Shown here piece after piece: positions 1 to 9,390 of a stretch of 64,000 nucleotides of DNA; within the stretch, counting starts at the first letter, position 1; each line of letters begins with the position of its first letter. A program made the position numbers and the translations under genes. Source of the stretch: Marinilabiliaceae bacterium (GTDB lineage Bacteria; Bacteroidota; Bacteroidia; Bacteroidales; Marinilabiliaceae); assembly GCA_016933045.1 (NCBI GenBank), contig JAFGBR010000020.1:116265-180264 (forward strand), in the 5' to 3' direction. The notes beneath the pieces were generated by a model. That model saw only the letters and a list, made by a program, of their open reading frames with translations, had not been told where the DNA came from and ran no database searches.

Positions 1-3000
1 TAAAGATGATCTTTCGGATGGAAGGTATGCCGTTTCTGAGAATTTTAGAATCTACTGGGATGGTGATCTTCTGGAAGAAATGGTCAATCATAACTGGAAT
101 GGTGGTTACAGTGAAGGTACAGTACATAAATTAGACAAAGTCTTATTAACCACAACGGATGCATATTCCTGTAACTGGACAAAAGGTACACCTTGTTTAC
201 AGGCAGATATTTTTGGAGACTGGAGAGAAGAATTGATTTATCGTGGAGCCGGAGACGGTCATATTAGAATTTACTCCACTACTATTCCGACCAAATACAG
301 GAATTATACCTTAATGCACGATCATCAATACCGTCAGGCTATTGTTTGGCAAATGTGTGGGTATAATCAACCACCACATACCAGTTATTTTCTTGGTGAA
401 AGAGAAGGATGTACCATAGCGCCTCCACCCGTAATGACAAATGGTCGATTGGTTTATCAAGGCCCCGGTAATTGGGATTCATCTGCATTAATCTGGAAAA
501 AGGATGGTGAAGTAATGGCTTTTTCAAATGGTACTCATGTCAGCTTCGACGGAATGCAAGATACCAACGACAGTATTGCAATCGTAGAAAATGTCAATCC
601 GAATGTATTAACTGTAAATACTCAAGGAAATTATATTTTTAGCAGTGAAGGCGGTAAAATAACCGGTAATACCAAGCTGGTTAAGCAAGGTGAAGGATCT
701 TTAAAAGTATATGGCAACCATGACTTTACCGGCATAACCAAAGTTTGGGGGGGGGAACTGTCAATTGTGGGAGACATCCCGAATAGCCCAATTTGGATGA
801 ACATCAACAGTGAAATGGAATTGTTGGGTAAGGTCAAGAGCTTAAGTATGCGCTATGGGGCAAAATTATTCGTTGGAGGTGAAAATGTATCGGGAGTTGT
901 AACTATCGGTGATTCGTTGACTTCTGAAGAAAAGGCACAATTGGTATTCGATCTATATTCTCCAAACAGCCAATTAAACGACAGTATGGTTATCAACGGG
1001 AAACTTAGCCTTGCTGATGGAACTGTAATAGCTGTCAATCCAAAAATGGAATTAGTTCCCGGGGATTATGTCTTAGCCGTGGTGTCTGGTGAAATAAAAG
1101 TCAATACAGTAGCAGTAAAATTTGAAGGAGTACCGGGTGTACCCTGTAAGTTAAAGATTATTGAGGATAAATTAGTCCTAACAATTGAAGAAATGCGTTC
1201 CTCTTCAACAGTTTATTGGAACGGAAATATTTCAAATGAATGGGATTTAAACAATACAGAGAATTTCCTGCTTGAAAACAATAATAATGTATTTGCTACC
1301 GGAGACAATGTTGTGATAAATGATGATGCGATTGATAATACAATTAATATAACAGAAAATATTTATCCGGCATCCATAGAATTTAATAATAATGAAGATT
1401 TTGTAATTCAAGGGAAAGGAGCAATTTCTGGAAATACTACTCTAACAAAACATGGAAGCGGTACCTTAACGATTAATTCTGTTAATAATTTCACAGGTAA
1501 AATGCTGGTCGATGGCGGTATGCTATCAATCAGTACGTTTCCAACAGATATGGATGGAAACGGTTCAATAGGTCCAATCTCATCAAATCCGGATTTATTT
1601 GAAGTCAATGCAGCTACAATTAATAACGGAATTACTACTGGAGAGACCGCTAGATGTGAACGCGCTTTGAAAATTGGTAATAATGGTGTAACTATAAATA
1701 CTAATTCAGAACTTCATTGGAATAGTAAAATTACCGGTGGACGACTCACAAAAACAGGTTCTGGGGAATTGGCACTTAGAGTCGGTAATGACTTTAGTGA
1801 ACTGGTCATTCAGAAAGGAACGGTTCATTTGACTTCTGATGAAGGGCTGCCCGGTAAAAAAGTAATTTTCGAAGGAGGGACATTAAAATGTCATGACGAT
1901 GGTAATTCATATAGTCAGATTACGTTCCCATTAGTGGTAGAAGCAGGACAGAGAGGAACATTAGAGGTTGATCCAAGATGTGACTACAGAAATACCCTGA
2001 CAGGTGCCGGTACTCTGAATCTGAATATCCCATGGATCAGAACAGATTTTAATGGTGATTGGTCTGAGTTTGCGGGAACCTTAAATATTATGGAAAGTAG
2101 TTGGTTTAGGGATTTTAATACATTTGGTTATGGGAAAGCTAAAATATATTTAGCAGAGGAGGCTGCATATACTGCTATATTCAACCAGTCTGTTAAAATA
2201 GGAACATTAACAGGACGTGGAAAAATCGGAGGTGCTTCAAGCTGGATTATTGGTTCGCGAAATGAAGATTTTACTTTCTCAGGAGTGATTGAAAGCGGCT
2301 CGCTCAACAAAGAGGGAACAGGAACAATGTCGCTAACCGGAGCAAATACCTATAGTGGTGTAACCTATGTCTCAGATGGTACATTATTGGCATTAAATGG
2401 AAGTGGAAGTGCCACAGGAAGTGGAAGTGTATATGTAAAGAAAGGTGGTTCCTTTGGCGGTTCAGGTTCCATATCCGGGTTAGTTTATGTACAAGCCGGC
2501 GGAACACTTTATGGCGGTAATCCTAAATATTACACATCGTCTTTATCCGTTAAATCTGTAAATCTACGCAACGATGGGATTTATTATGTCAAAACAAATC
2601 CCGCAAATTCTAAATGCAATACAATAAAAGTCGAAGATACCTTTAATGCAAATGGGCAGTTGGTAATGAGTGCTGCAGTTGAAGGAGCATATAGCAACGG
2701 TCAAAGCTTTAAGATTGTTTCTGCTTCCTCTATTACAGGAGCCTTTACTTCGGTTTCGCCAGAAGAGCCTGGAGAAGGGCTAGAGTGGGATTTCAGTGAA
2801 TTCAATACCTCGGGAATTGTTAAGGTAGCATTGGCTACAGGCTTAAGAGAGAACTCGTTAAGAGAAGGATTAAGAGTTTATCCTAACCCAACATCCGGGA
2901 TATTAAATATCGAATTGGCTTCAGTGACCAAGTCATATACCGTTCAGGTTGTATCCCTCCAAGGAGTCTTATTAGAATCAACCGTAATTAGTGGCTTATC

Positions 3001-3100
3001 GCAGTTTTCTATAGATATGTCTAAGTATGAAAAGGGCATCTATTTAGTGAAGATAATAAATCAGGATAGCTCTAATATCACTAAAGTTGTTTTAGAATAA
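1..3100 (+). CDS. Rhamnogalacturonan lyase (PL11), T9SS-secreted, 5'-truncated by window edge
   Basis: The reading frame is open from base 2, upstream of the first ATG at 80, so the 5' end lies outside the window. The first ~135 visible codons match the C-terminal part of PL11 rhamnogalacturonan lyases (YesW/YesX type), with RIYWDGD, QADIFGDWREE, YTLMHDHQYR and GYNQPPHTSYFLG. PL11 enzymes cleave the Rha-GalA backbone of rhamnogalacturonan I by beta-elimination. The next ~750 codons hold at least three autotransporter-associated beta-strand repeats (around 655-770, 1410-1530 and 2280-2395; pattern LxKxGxGxLxLxGxNxYSG). A T9SS type A sorting domain ends the protein (from about 2870: VYPNPTSG, then KGIYLVKI). 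This predicts a secreted or surface-anchored lyase. A run of nine G (747-755) lies in the coding sequence. Family call firm; the catalytic residues are outside the window. Confidence 0.85.
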   Translation, partial: KDDLSDGRYAVSENFRIYWDGDLLEEMVNHNWNGGYSEGTVHKLDKVLLTTTDAYSCNWTKGTPCLQADIFGDWREELIYRGAGDGHIRIYSTTIPTKYRNYTLMHDHQYRQAIVWQMCGYNQPPHTSYFLGEREGCTIAPPPVMTNGRLVYQGPGNWDSSALIWKKDGEVMAFSNGTHVSFDGMQDTNDSIAIVENVNPNVLTVNTQGNYIFSSEGGKITGNTKLVKQGEGSLKVYGNHDFTGITKVWGGELSIVGDIPNSPIWMNINSEMELLGKVKSLSMRYGAKLFVGGENVSGVVTIGDSLTSEEKAQLVFDLYSPNSQLNDSMVINGKLSLADGTVIAVNPKMELVPGDYVLAVVSGEIKVNTVAVKFEGVPGVPCKLKIIEDKLVLTIEEMRSSSTVYWNGNISNEWDLNNTENFLLENNNNVFATGDNVVINDDAIDNTINITENIYPASIEFNNNEDFVIQGKGAISGNTTLTKHGSGTLTINSVNNFTGKMLVDGGMLSISTFPTDMDGNGSIGPISSNPDLFEVNAATINNGITTGETARCERALKIGNNGVTINTNSELHWNSKITGGRLTKTGSGELALRVGNDFSELVIQKGTVHLTSDEGLPGKKVIFEGGTLKCHDDGNSYSQITFPLVVEAGQRGTLEVDPRCDYRNTLTGAGTLNLNIPWIRTDFNGDWSEFAGTLNIMESSWFRDFNTFGYGKAKIYLAEEAAYTAIFNQSVKIGTLTGRGKIGGASSWIIGSRNEDFTFSGVIESGSLNKEGTGTMSLTGANTYSGVTYVSDGTLLALNGSGSATGSGSVYVKKGGSFGGSGSISGLVYVQAGGTLYGGNPKYYTSSLSVKSVNLRNDGIYYVKTNPANSKCNTIKVEDTFNANGQLVMSAAVEGAYSNGQSFKIVSASSITGAFTSVSPEEPGEGLEWDFSEFNTSGIVKVALATGLRENSLREGLRVYPNPTSGILNIELASVTKSYTVQVVSLQGVLLESTVISGLSQFSIDMSKYEKGIYLVKIINQDSSNITKVVLE

Positions 3101-3110
3101 CATAAGCATA

Positions 3111-3150
3111 TAAGGTAGAGATAAAATAGTCAGGTTTTATCTCTACCTTA
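3111..3150 (+). terminator. Perfect 16-bp hairpin after the PL11 gene
   Basis: TAAGGTAGAGATAAAA is followed by an 8-nt loop and then its exact reverse complement. It starts 10 bases after the stop codon. The A-rich start and T-rich end could work in both directions. It probably ends the PL11 transcript and separates it from the gene at 3298. Confidence 0.75.
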
Positions 3151-3297
3151 TAAATTAAGTTTTATCAGAATAGTCGCTATGTCTGCTGTTAATCTGCTGA
3201 TAGGGAGTGTTTTGTTGAATGATTTGCTGTTAGGGGAACTACTGCAATATATCAGGGAGTAAATAGAATAAATCAGTTATAATTTAAATATAATATT

Positions 3298-6048
3298 ATG
3301 AAAGCGATAAAGATTACACTATTTAGTGCTTTGCTATTGTCATTTGGAATCATTTTCTCCAATAATACGCAAGCTCAGACTTACGAGAACGAAGTCCGAC
3401 AATCTGGAACAAATTATATTTGGCGTGTAAATGGAACAGATCAGGGAACAACTTCTGATTTTGGTACGGCTTTTTTTAGCGCAATTGGTAGCGGAAACAG
3501 GGATGTACATATTTTATGCAATGGTACACTAAATGGTTTAATTAAATTACCTGATAATTTAAAAATTGATTTTCACAATCATACACTAATAGCACCTGAT
3601 GGTGGCTATATCTACCGAGATGGAGGATTCAATATAACCATTCAAAATCTGAATACAGTAAATATAAGTATGCGCACAAGTGCATCTAATAGCATTACAG
3701 TGAGGAACTTAAACATGAAGAATGGAGGTATGAGATTTGATGCTTTCCGGAATAACCCATGGGCGCATCCAGCCATAAAAAATCTTACTTTAAACAATAT
3801 AACGATTGATAGTTGTGGTGGACACGCTATAGAAACCTACAATGTAGATGGCTGTTATATTGACAGTATTAACGTAAGCAATGCGGGAGGTTGTGGCTTG
3901 TTACTTAACGCAACACAAAATGGAACTGTAGGTACCGTTCGAGCCTATAATTGTTGTTATGGTGGCGGTTATGCCGGCTTTCGATTAGCAAATGGATGTG
4001 TAAATATTATGGCCGATTCTCTTTTTGCCGAACATTGTGGTCGAGGATTCTTCATCGTAAAGTCGGGCCCTACCGTTGATTGTCATTTAAACTATGCAAA
4101 AGTTATTGATTGTGCTGACAATTGGGGTTGGGGTCGTGGTGTTTGGCTAGAGAATGCGGTTAACTGTAGTGTTGAATCAGGATGTAGCGACGGTGGGATT
4201 AGTTTTAACGGAGAAAACACTTATGCTAATGTTAGCCCTTCGTGTGATATATTAACTACTTTTCCAACAGGCTCCGCAAATATACCCGATGGTACTATAG
4301 TTCAGATAAAAAACAGGGCTACAGGTTTATTACTCGACAGTTACGGACAAGCATCAAATGGCGGCATTTTAAAACAAGTAGCCAGTACAAGTACCAGCGA
4401 TAATTCGAAATGGTTATTGATTAATACGGAAGGTTTCCACAAAATTCAAAATATCGGTACAAAGTTAATGTTGGATTGTTACGGTTATAGAGAAGATGGT
4501 TCAAACGTTTATTTGCACGATGCTTCTTCAAGTCACGTAAACGGACAATGGGCATTTGAATTGATTGACAGGGATACCGTTGAAGGAGGTGCCGAGTATT
4601 ATCGTATTCATAACCATAGTACAGGTTTGTTTATTGATGGTTTGGGTAGGACAAGCAATGGGAGTAATGCAGGGCAATTAACCTTTCCTTCAACTACCGA
4701 TGCTCAATGGGAATTAATACCTGCTACACCGAATACAGCAATTAATGCCGCTATCGCGATCAATAGTGGTTCTGATATCATTTATTCTGATTCAGGTGCA
4801 GCCATTAACAAGTTAAATTATAAATATATGGGTGTTTTTAATGATATCGTTTGGTCTGGTGATTCTGATACTGTACCTGATGGTATTGAAGTAAAAACTT
4901 CTGGTGGTTATTTAATCATTTCAGGCACACCAACTGAGACAGGCACTTTCGTATTTAATATAGATATTGATGGTATTAATGGAGGTCGTAATGTTTCTAC
5001 CAAAGGAAAAATTACGGTTGGAGAACCAACTACAATAACTAAACCCACCAATACAGTAACATTTCCTGACGGAATACAAGTGCGTATTAAAAACAGGGGG
5101 ACAGGGTTATTGCTTGATTCCTATGGAGAAACAGGTAACGGATTTATTTGCAGACAATCTGAAAGTATCAATAATAATACAAAATGGAAACTGGTTAAAT
5201 ACAATAATTTCTACAAAATAGTAAATGTTGGTTCAGGCATAATGCTTGATGGATTTGGCTATACCAATAGTGGAGCCAATATGACCATGTACGATGCCAA
5301 TTCCGGGAGTGATAACGGACTATGGGTATTTGAATTGCATGAAACAATTGGAGATACAACATATTATCGAATCCAAAACCTCGGCTCAGGTATGTATATC
5401 GATGGAATAGGTAGAACAACCATAGGTGACTTTTGTGGACAAATGGCAAATCCGACAACCGTTAATGGGCAATGGTTATTGATTGCTGACGCCTCGGTCT
5501 CATTACTTTCAGGAATTGAAAAACAGTCTGTTGAGATAAATGAACATATTTCTACTATAAAATATTCGTATGTTGGTAGTTTTGATACTATTACCTGGAC
5601 CGGCAGTTCGGATACAATCCCATCAGGTATAAAACTGGTAGTGAATGCAACAGGTAATAAGATTTTAATATCAGGTAAGCCAACTATTCCAGGTGATTAT
5701 AACTATACGCTTTATTTTGATGGGCTAAACGGAGGGCGTAAAACATCGGTTAACGGTACAATAACTGTTACTACTCCAACAGGCCTTTCTCAAAATCCAC
5801 AAGATGATCAATCTGGTGTAGTGATTTATCCTAACCCGACCTCAGGCTTAGTAACTATCAATATACCCGAAGGAATCACTGACGGAACCTTGAACATTAT
5901 GACAATCAACGGTATCCAGATGAAAGCTCTTAAACTAACAGGGGAGTCTCAGATGAAAATTGATATGTCCGTTTACCCTAAAGGTGTTTATCAGATTTGT
6001 TTAATCAATAAGGATAAAACTATAACAGGCAAAGTTGTTGTGAAATAA
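3298..6048 (+). CDS. Secreted right-handed beta-helix protein with two ricin-type lectin modules and T9SS tail
   Basis: 916 residues. A Sec signal peptide (about 1-26, ending near NTQAQ) precedes a parallel beta-helix domain (about 28-320) of N/D/G-rich coils and many cysteines. Then come two tandem units, each a ricin-type beta-trefoil (about 330-474 and 587-730; each starts PDG(T/I)..I(K)NR.TGLLLDSYG and contains a QW-like repeat) plus an Ig-like module (about 480-579 and 734-824; each with W(S/T)G(D/S)SDT(V/I)P and FDG/IDG..GGR). A T9SS sorting domain ends it (from about 839, IYPNPTSG). The helix domain is closely related to the protein at 23260, including GRGVWLEN and CSVESGC motifs. Beta-helix folds are shared by polysaccharide lyases, GH28-like enzymes and binding proteins; I do not recognise a named family or prove catalysis. 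Lectin modules and context point to pectin binding or cleavage. Confidence 0.75.
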   Translation: MKAIKITLFSALLLSFGIIFSNNTQAQTYENEVRQSGTNYIWRVNGTDQGTTSDFGTAFFSAIGSGNRDVHILCNGTLNGLIKLPDNLKIDFHNHTLIAPDGGYIYRDGGFNITIQNLNTVNISMRTSASNSITVRNLNMKNGGMRFDAFRNNPWAHPAIKNLTLNNITIDSCGGHAIETYNVDGCYIDSINVSNAGGCGLLLNATQNGTVGTVRAYNCCYGGGYAGFRLANGCVNIMADSLFAEHCGRGFFIVKSGPTVDCHLNYAKVIDCADNWGWGRGVWLENAVNCSVESGCSDGGISFNGENTYANVSPSCDILTTFPTGSANIPDGTIVQIKNRATGLLLDSYGQASNGGILKQVASTSTSDNSKWLLINTEGFHKIQNIGTKLMLDCYGYREDGSNVYLHDASSSHVNGQWAFELIDRDTVEGGAEYYRIHNHSTGLFIDGLGRTSNGSNAGQLTFPSTTDAQWELIPATPNTAINAAIAINSGSDIIYSDSGAAINKLNYKYMGVFNDIVWSGDSDTVPDGIEVKTSGGYLIISGTPTETGTFVFNIDIDGINGGRNVSTKGKITVGEPTTITKPTNTVTFPDGIQVRIKNRGTGLLLDSYGETGNGFICRQSESINNNTKWKLVKYNNFYKIVNVGSGIMLDGFGYTNSGANMTMYDANSGSDNGLWVFELHETIGDTTYYRIQNLGSGMYIDGIGRTTIGDFCGQMANPTTVNGQWLLIADASVSLLSGIEKQSVEINEHISTIKYSYVGSFDTITWTGSSDTIPSGIKLVVNATGNKILISGKPTIPGDYNYTLYFDGLNGGRKTSVNGTITVTTPTGLSQNPQDDQSGVVIYPNPTSGLVTINIPEGITDGTLNIMTINGIQMKALKLTGESQMKIDMSVYPKGVYQICLINKDKTITGKVVVK

Positions 6049-6072
6049 TACCTGTAAAAATGGAAAAACGGG

Positions 6073-6105
6073 TAGGAACCTGTATTGATTTGATGCGGGT
6101 TCCTA
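6073..6105 (+). terminator. Hairpin after beta-helix gene
   Basis: TAGGAACC and GGTTCCTA form an 8-bp stem with a 17-nt loop, starting 25 bases after the stop codon. There is no strong T run, so it may be a weak terminator or a processing site. Confidence 0.4.
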
Positions 6106-6361
6106 TCTAAATTCAGAAGTGAGAGACTTATATAAATGTTACCGGCAGACGCAGAGAAAGATGAACAGGAAGTTGTGAATTCAAAAGCTAATAACTTGAT
6201 AACACGAATTAGACTTTCTCAGGGTGTATTAAGGGATGTACTCCTGTTGAGATGACCACAAACAAGGCGAGTCCATTAAAATAGTCTTATTACAGGAAAT
6301 GCAGGGAAGACGCAGTACAGGCTTCTCATAAGAATAGAATATAAATGATAAACAAAAAATA
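6106..6361. other. Non-coding stretch upstream of the GH43 array
   Basis: I see no gene here. Together with the hairpin it makes a gap of about 310 bases. Its last part (6320-6342) matches 13710-13732 at 21 of 23 positions (core GGCTTCTCATAAG). Both blocks sit just upstream of genes starting with almost the same codons, at 6362 and 13753. The duplication that produced those two genes therefore included upstream DNA, possibly the promoter. Confidence 0.55.
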
Positions 6362-8371
6362 ATGAAGATTAGAAAGAGCTATTTCTTGCTGCTAATCCTT
6401 TTGCCGGTATTTGTGCTTGTGTTGGCGAAAGGTGGTACCAAAAAGAAAGATTTGGATGCCTATTTGATGGTATATTTTAAAGATGCCACTCATGGTGTAC
6501 ACATAGCTGTGAGTGATGACGGTTACACTTTTACATCTGTCAACGATGAAAAGGCAGTCATTGCCGGAGATACCATTGCAGGGCAAAAAGGAATTCGAGA
6601 TCCGCATATTTATCGTGGACCCGATGATGTGTTTTATATGGTTATGACCGATCTCCATATTTTTGGAAAGGCAAAAGGATTTCGTGATACGGACTGGGAA
6701 CGACCAATGAAAGAGTACGACTGGGGAAATAACCGGGGCTTTGTTTTAATGAAATCAAAAGATCTTATTCACTGGGAGCATCATACCGTTTATATCGAAG
6801 ATTTTTATCCAAATCTGAATGTGGGTTGTGCATGGGCTCCTCAGACTATCTACGATCCGAAAGAGAAGAAAATGATGCTTTATTTTACTATGCGAATAGG
6901 GCACGGTTTAACTAAGATGTATTACGCCTATACCAATAAGGATTTTACAGGTTTGGTATCGGAGCCCAAGATTTTATTCGACTTCCCTAATCCTGACATA
7001 CAGGTATTGGATGCCGATATCTGCCCGATGCCTGACGGACGTTATTGCATGACTTATGTATCTCAGGAAGGTCCTTGTGGTATAAGGATTGCCTACTCGG
7101 ATAAAATTAACCGCGATTATACGTTCGAAGACAAATTTGTTGATTTTGCAAAAGGATCATGTGAAGCCCCTAATGTATGGAAAAGGAAGGGTGAGGATAA
7201 ATGGGTGTTGATGTATGATATTTTTAGCCTTAGACCTCATAACTTCGGATTTGCAGAAACATCCGATTTCAAATCATTTACTGATTTAGGTTATTTCAAT
7301 GAAGGGCGTATGAAAACAACCAATTTCATTACTCCCAAGCATGGAGCAGTAATCCAAATTACGAAGAAAGAAGCTGAGCGGTTGAAGAATTACTGGAAAA
7401 ATCAAAAAACAGAATCTAATTTTACGGCTTACCTGTTTGCTTATTTCGAAGGAGCTGCAGATAGTCGAAAAAGCGAAGAACAACTGCGTTTTGCATTAAG
7501 TAGGGATGCCATTAATTGGACAGCCTTAAATAGTAATAACCCGGTGTTGAGCTCAGACGAGATCTCACAAACAGGAGGTATCAGAGATCCTCATATTTTG
7601 CGTGGAGAAGATAATGAATCCTATTATATGGTGGCGACTGATATGTCAACAGCAAAGAATGGATGGAAATCGAATCCCGGCATTACTATGCTAAAATCAA
7701 ATGATTTAATAAACTGGAAACATGGTATCGTGGATTTATCTAGAGATTACCCGGCGACATTTGCAAATGCGTATTGGGTATGGGCACCACAAACCATCTA
7801 TGATCCGGTAGCTAAAAAATACCTGGTTTACTTTACGGTTCGGTTTAAAGATGATGACAAGTTAGATTTTTATTGTGCTTATGCTAATAAAGACTTCTCT
7901 GGTTTTGAAAATGAACCAACACTCATGTTTAGTCCTAAACATGGAGCGATAGATGGAGACATCATTTATAAAGACGGAATTTATCATCTATTTTATAAAG
8001 GCAACACAAAAGATGAAAATGGTAAAGAGTTTGAAAACGGTATCAAACAGGCAACCGCAACAAGTTTGCAAGGGCCATGGACTGAACATTTCGATTACCT
8101 TGATGTGTATCATGGAACACGAACACATGTGGAAGGCTCCAGTATTTTTAAATTGAATAATTCTGACGAGTACCTATTAATGTATGATTTGTATTCAAGT
8201 GGCAGGTATGAGTTTCAGCGAAGTACAGACTTGTATCACTTTACCGTTAAGCCGGAATCATTTACCAAAGACTTTCATCCTCGGCATGGTAGTGTCATCA
8301 GCTTAACGGAAGAAGAAGTTACCCGAATTAACCAAAAATGGGGAAATGAAAAAACGATGTCATTGAAATAA
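6362..8371 (+). CDS. Tandem GH43 protein (module A plus module B)
   Basis: 669 residues with an N-terminal hydrophobic signal segment (about 1-22). Two complete GH43-like five-bladed propellers follow: module A (about 32-345) and module B (about 353-660). Each has the expected acidic triad motifs: GIRDPHI (Asp80 in A, about Asp409 in B), a second Asp in LDADI or AIDGDI, and a Glu in CEAPNVW or VEGSSIF. The modules resemble the Bacteroides BT3655-type GH43 group from memory, so arabinofuranosidase or a related exo-activity is likely. Module A is closest to the stand-alone gene at 13753 and module B to the one at 10912. The next GH43 gene starts 25 bases downstream, consistent with an operon. 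Exact specificity is not readable. Confidence 0.85.
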   Translation: MKIRKSYFLLLILLPVFVLVLAKGGTKKKDLDAYLMVYFKDATHGVHIAVSDDGYTFTSVNDEKAVIAGDTIAGQKGIRDPHIYRGPDDVFYMVMTDLHIFGKAKGFRDTDWERPMKEYDWGNNRGFVLMKSKDLIHWEHHTVYIEDFYPNLNVGCAWAPQTIYDPKEKKMMLYFTMRIGHGLTKMYYAYTNKDFTGLVSEPKILFDFPNPDIQVLDADICPMPDGRYCMTYVSQEGPCGIRIAYSDKINRDYTFEDKFVDFAKGSCEAPNVWKRKGEDKWVLMYDIFSLRPHNFGFAETSDFKSFTDLGYFNEGRMKTTNFITPKHGAVIQITKKEAERLKNYWKNQKTESNFTAYLFAYFEGAADSRKSEEQLRFALSRDAINWTALNSNNPVLSSDEISQTGGIRDPHILRGEDNESYYMVATDMSTAKNGWKSNPGITMLKSNDLINWKHGIVDLSRDYPATFANAYWVWAPQTIYDPVAKKYLVYFTVRFKDDDKLDFYCAYANKDFSGFENEPTLMFSPKHGAIDGDIIYKDGIYHLFYKGNTKDENGKEFENGIKQATATSLQGPWTEHFDYLDVYHGTRTHVEGSSIFKLNNSDEYLLMYDLYSSGRYEFQRSTDLYHFTVKPESFTKDFHPRHGSVISLTEEEVTRINQKWGNEKTMSLK

Positions 8372-8396
8372 TAACATAAAGATTAATAGAAGAGTT

Positions 8397-9362
8397 ATGA
8401 TTTTGAGAAGATTATGTGCGGCTATTGTGTTCTTGCTGATTTGTCAGTTTGGTATGTCGCAGAACGATGAACCCCGAAAGTTTAAATCAGAGGGGAATCC
8501 TATAATAACTTACAAGTTTACAGCAGATCCGGCTGCTTTGGTTATGAATGATACGCTTTGGGTCTTTACCGGGGAGGACGCAGTTCCCAATCAAAAAGGA
8601 TACAGAATGAAAAATTGGTGTGTGTTTTCCACAACTGATATGAAAAATTGGACGGAACATCCTATACCGTTGAAAGTAGAAGATTTCAGCTGGGATAAAG
8701 TAGGCAGTGCTTATGCAGGGCATGTTACCTACCGAAACGGCAAATATTACTGGTATGTAAGTACCAATCGTTTTGGTATTGGCGTAGCCGAATCCGATCG
8801 GCCCGAAGGGCCTTACAGGGATGCCTTGGGAAAACCATTGTTGACAAATGCCGATTGCTTCGATTCCAGTCACTCATGGGCATGTATCGATCCGGCTGTT
8901 TTTATTGATGACGATAGTCAGGCATGGATATTTTGGGGTAACCGAGAATGTTATTACGCTAAGCTAAAGGAAAATATGATTGAGATTGATGGACCGGTTA
9001 AGCGTTTAAATTTCGAAGGCTTTGAGTTTACCGAAGCTGCATGGGTGCATAAACGTAAAGGCAAATACTATTTAAGTTATGCAACCGGATTTCCGGAAAA
9101 AACAGCCTATGCGGTTGCGGATAAGATTGACGGGCCTTACAAATATGGCGGCATTTTAAATGAGCTAACAGGCAATTGCAGTACCAATCACCAATCCATT
9201 GTAGAGTATAAAAACAAGTGGTACTTTATCTACCATAATGCAGGATTAGAAGGCGGTAATGGAGCGAGTCGCTCGGTTTGTATTGATCGACTGTATTATA
9301 ACAGAGATAAGTCAATGAAACGGGTGGTAATGACTACCGAAGGGGTTGATAAAATTAAATAA
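8397..9362 (+). CDS. GH43 glycosidase (module C type)
   Basis: 321 residues with a signal peptide ending near GMSQ. It is a single GH43 propeller of the type starting GNPI(I/V)T.KYTADPAAL. Family alignment predicts base Asp44 (ADPAAL), pKa-modulating Asp165 (IDPAVF) and acid Glu213 (FTEAAW). All three are present, so it should be active, probably as an alpha-L-arabinofuranosidase or beta-xylosidase-like exo-enzyme; the sequence does not decide which. It is paralogous to the catalytic halves of the genes at 12022 and 14891. It is 25 bases after the tandem GH43 gene and 28 bases before the GH30 gene, so cotranscription is likely. Confidence 0.85.
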   Translation: MILRRLCAAIVFLLICQFGMSQNDEPRKFKSEGNPIITYKFTADPAALVMNDTLWVFTGEDAVPNQKGYRMKNWCVFSTTDMKNWTEHPIPLKVEDFSWDKVGSAYAGHVTYRNGKYYWYVSTNRFGIGVAESDRPEGPYRDALGKPLLTNADCFDSSHSWACIDPAVFIDDDSQAWIFWGNRECYYAKLKENMIEIDGPVKRLNFEGFEFTEAAWVHKRKGKYYLSYATGFPEKTAYAVADKIDGPYKYGGILNELTGNCSTNHQSIVEYKNKWYFIYHNAGLEGGNGASRSVCIDRLYYNRDKSMKRVVMTTEGVDKIK

Positions 9363-9390
9363 TCAGTTATATAAATTAAAATTATTAGTA

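Noticed and set aside
8487..8873. A 128-codon - strand frame inside GH43
   Set aside because: Antisense shadow of a clear GH43 gene, with no independent support.
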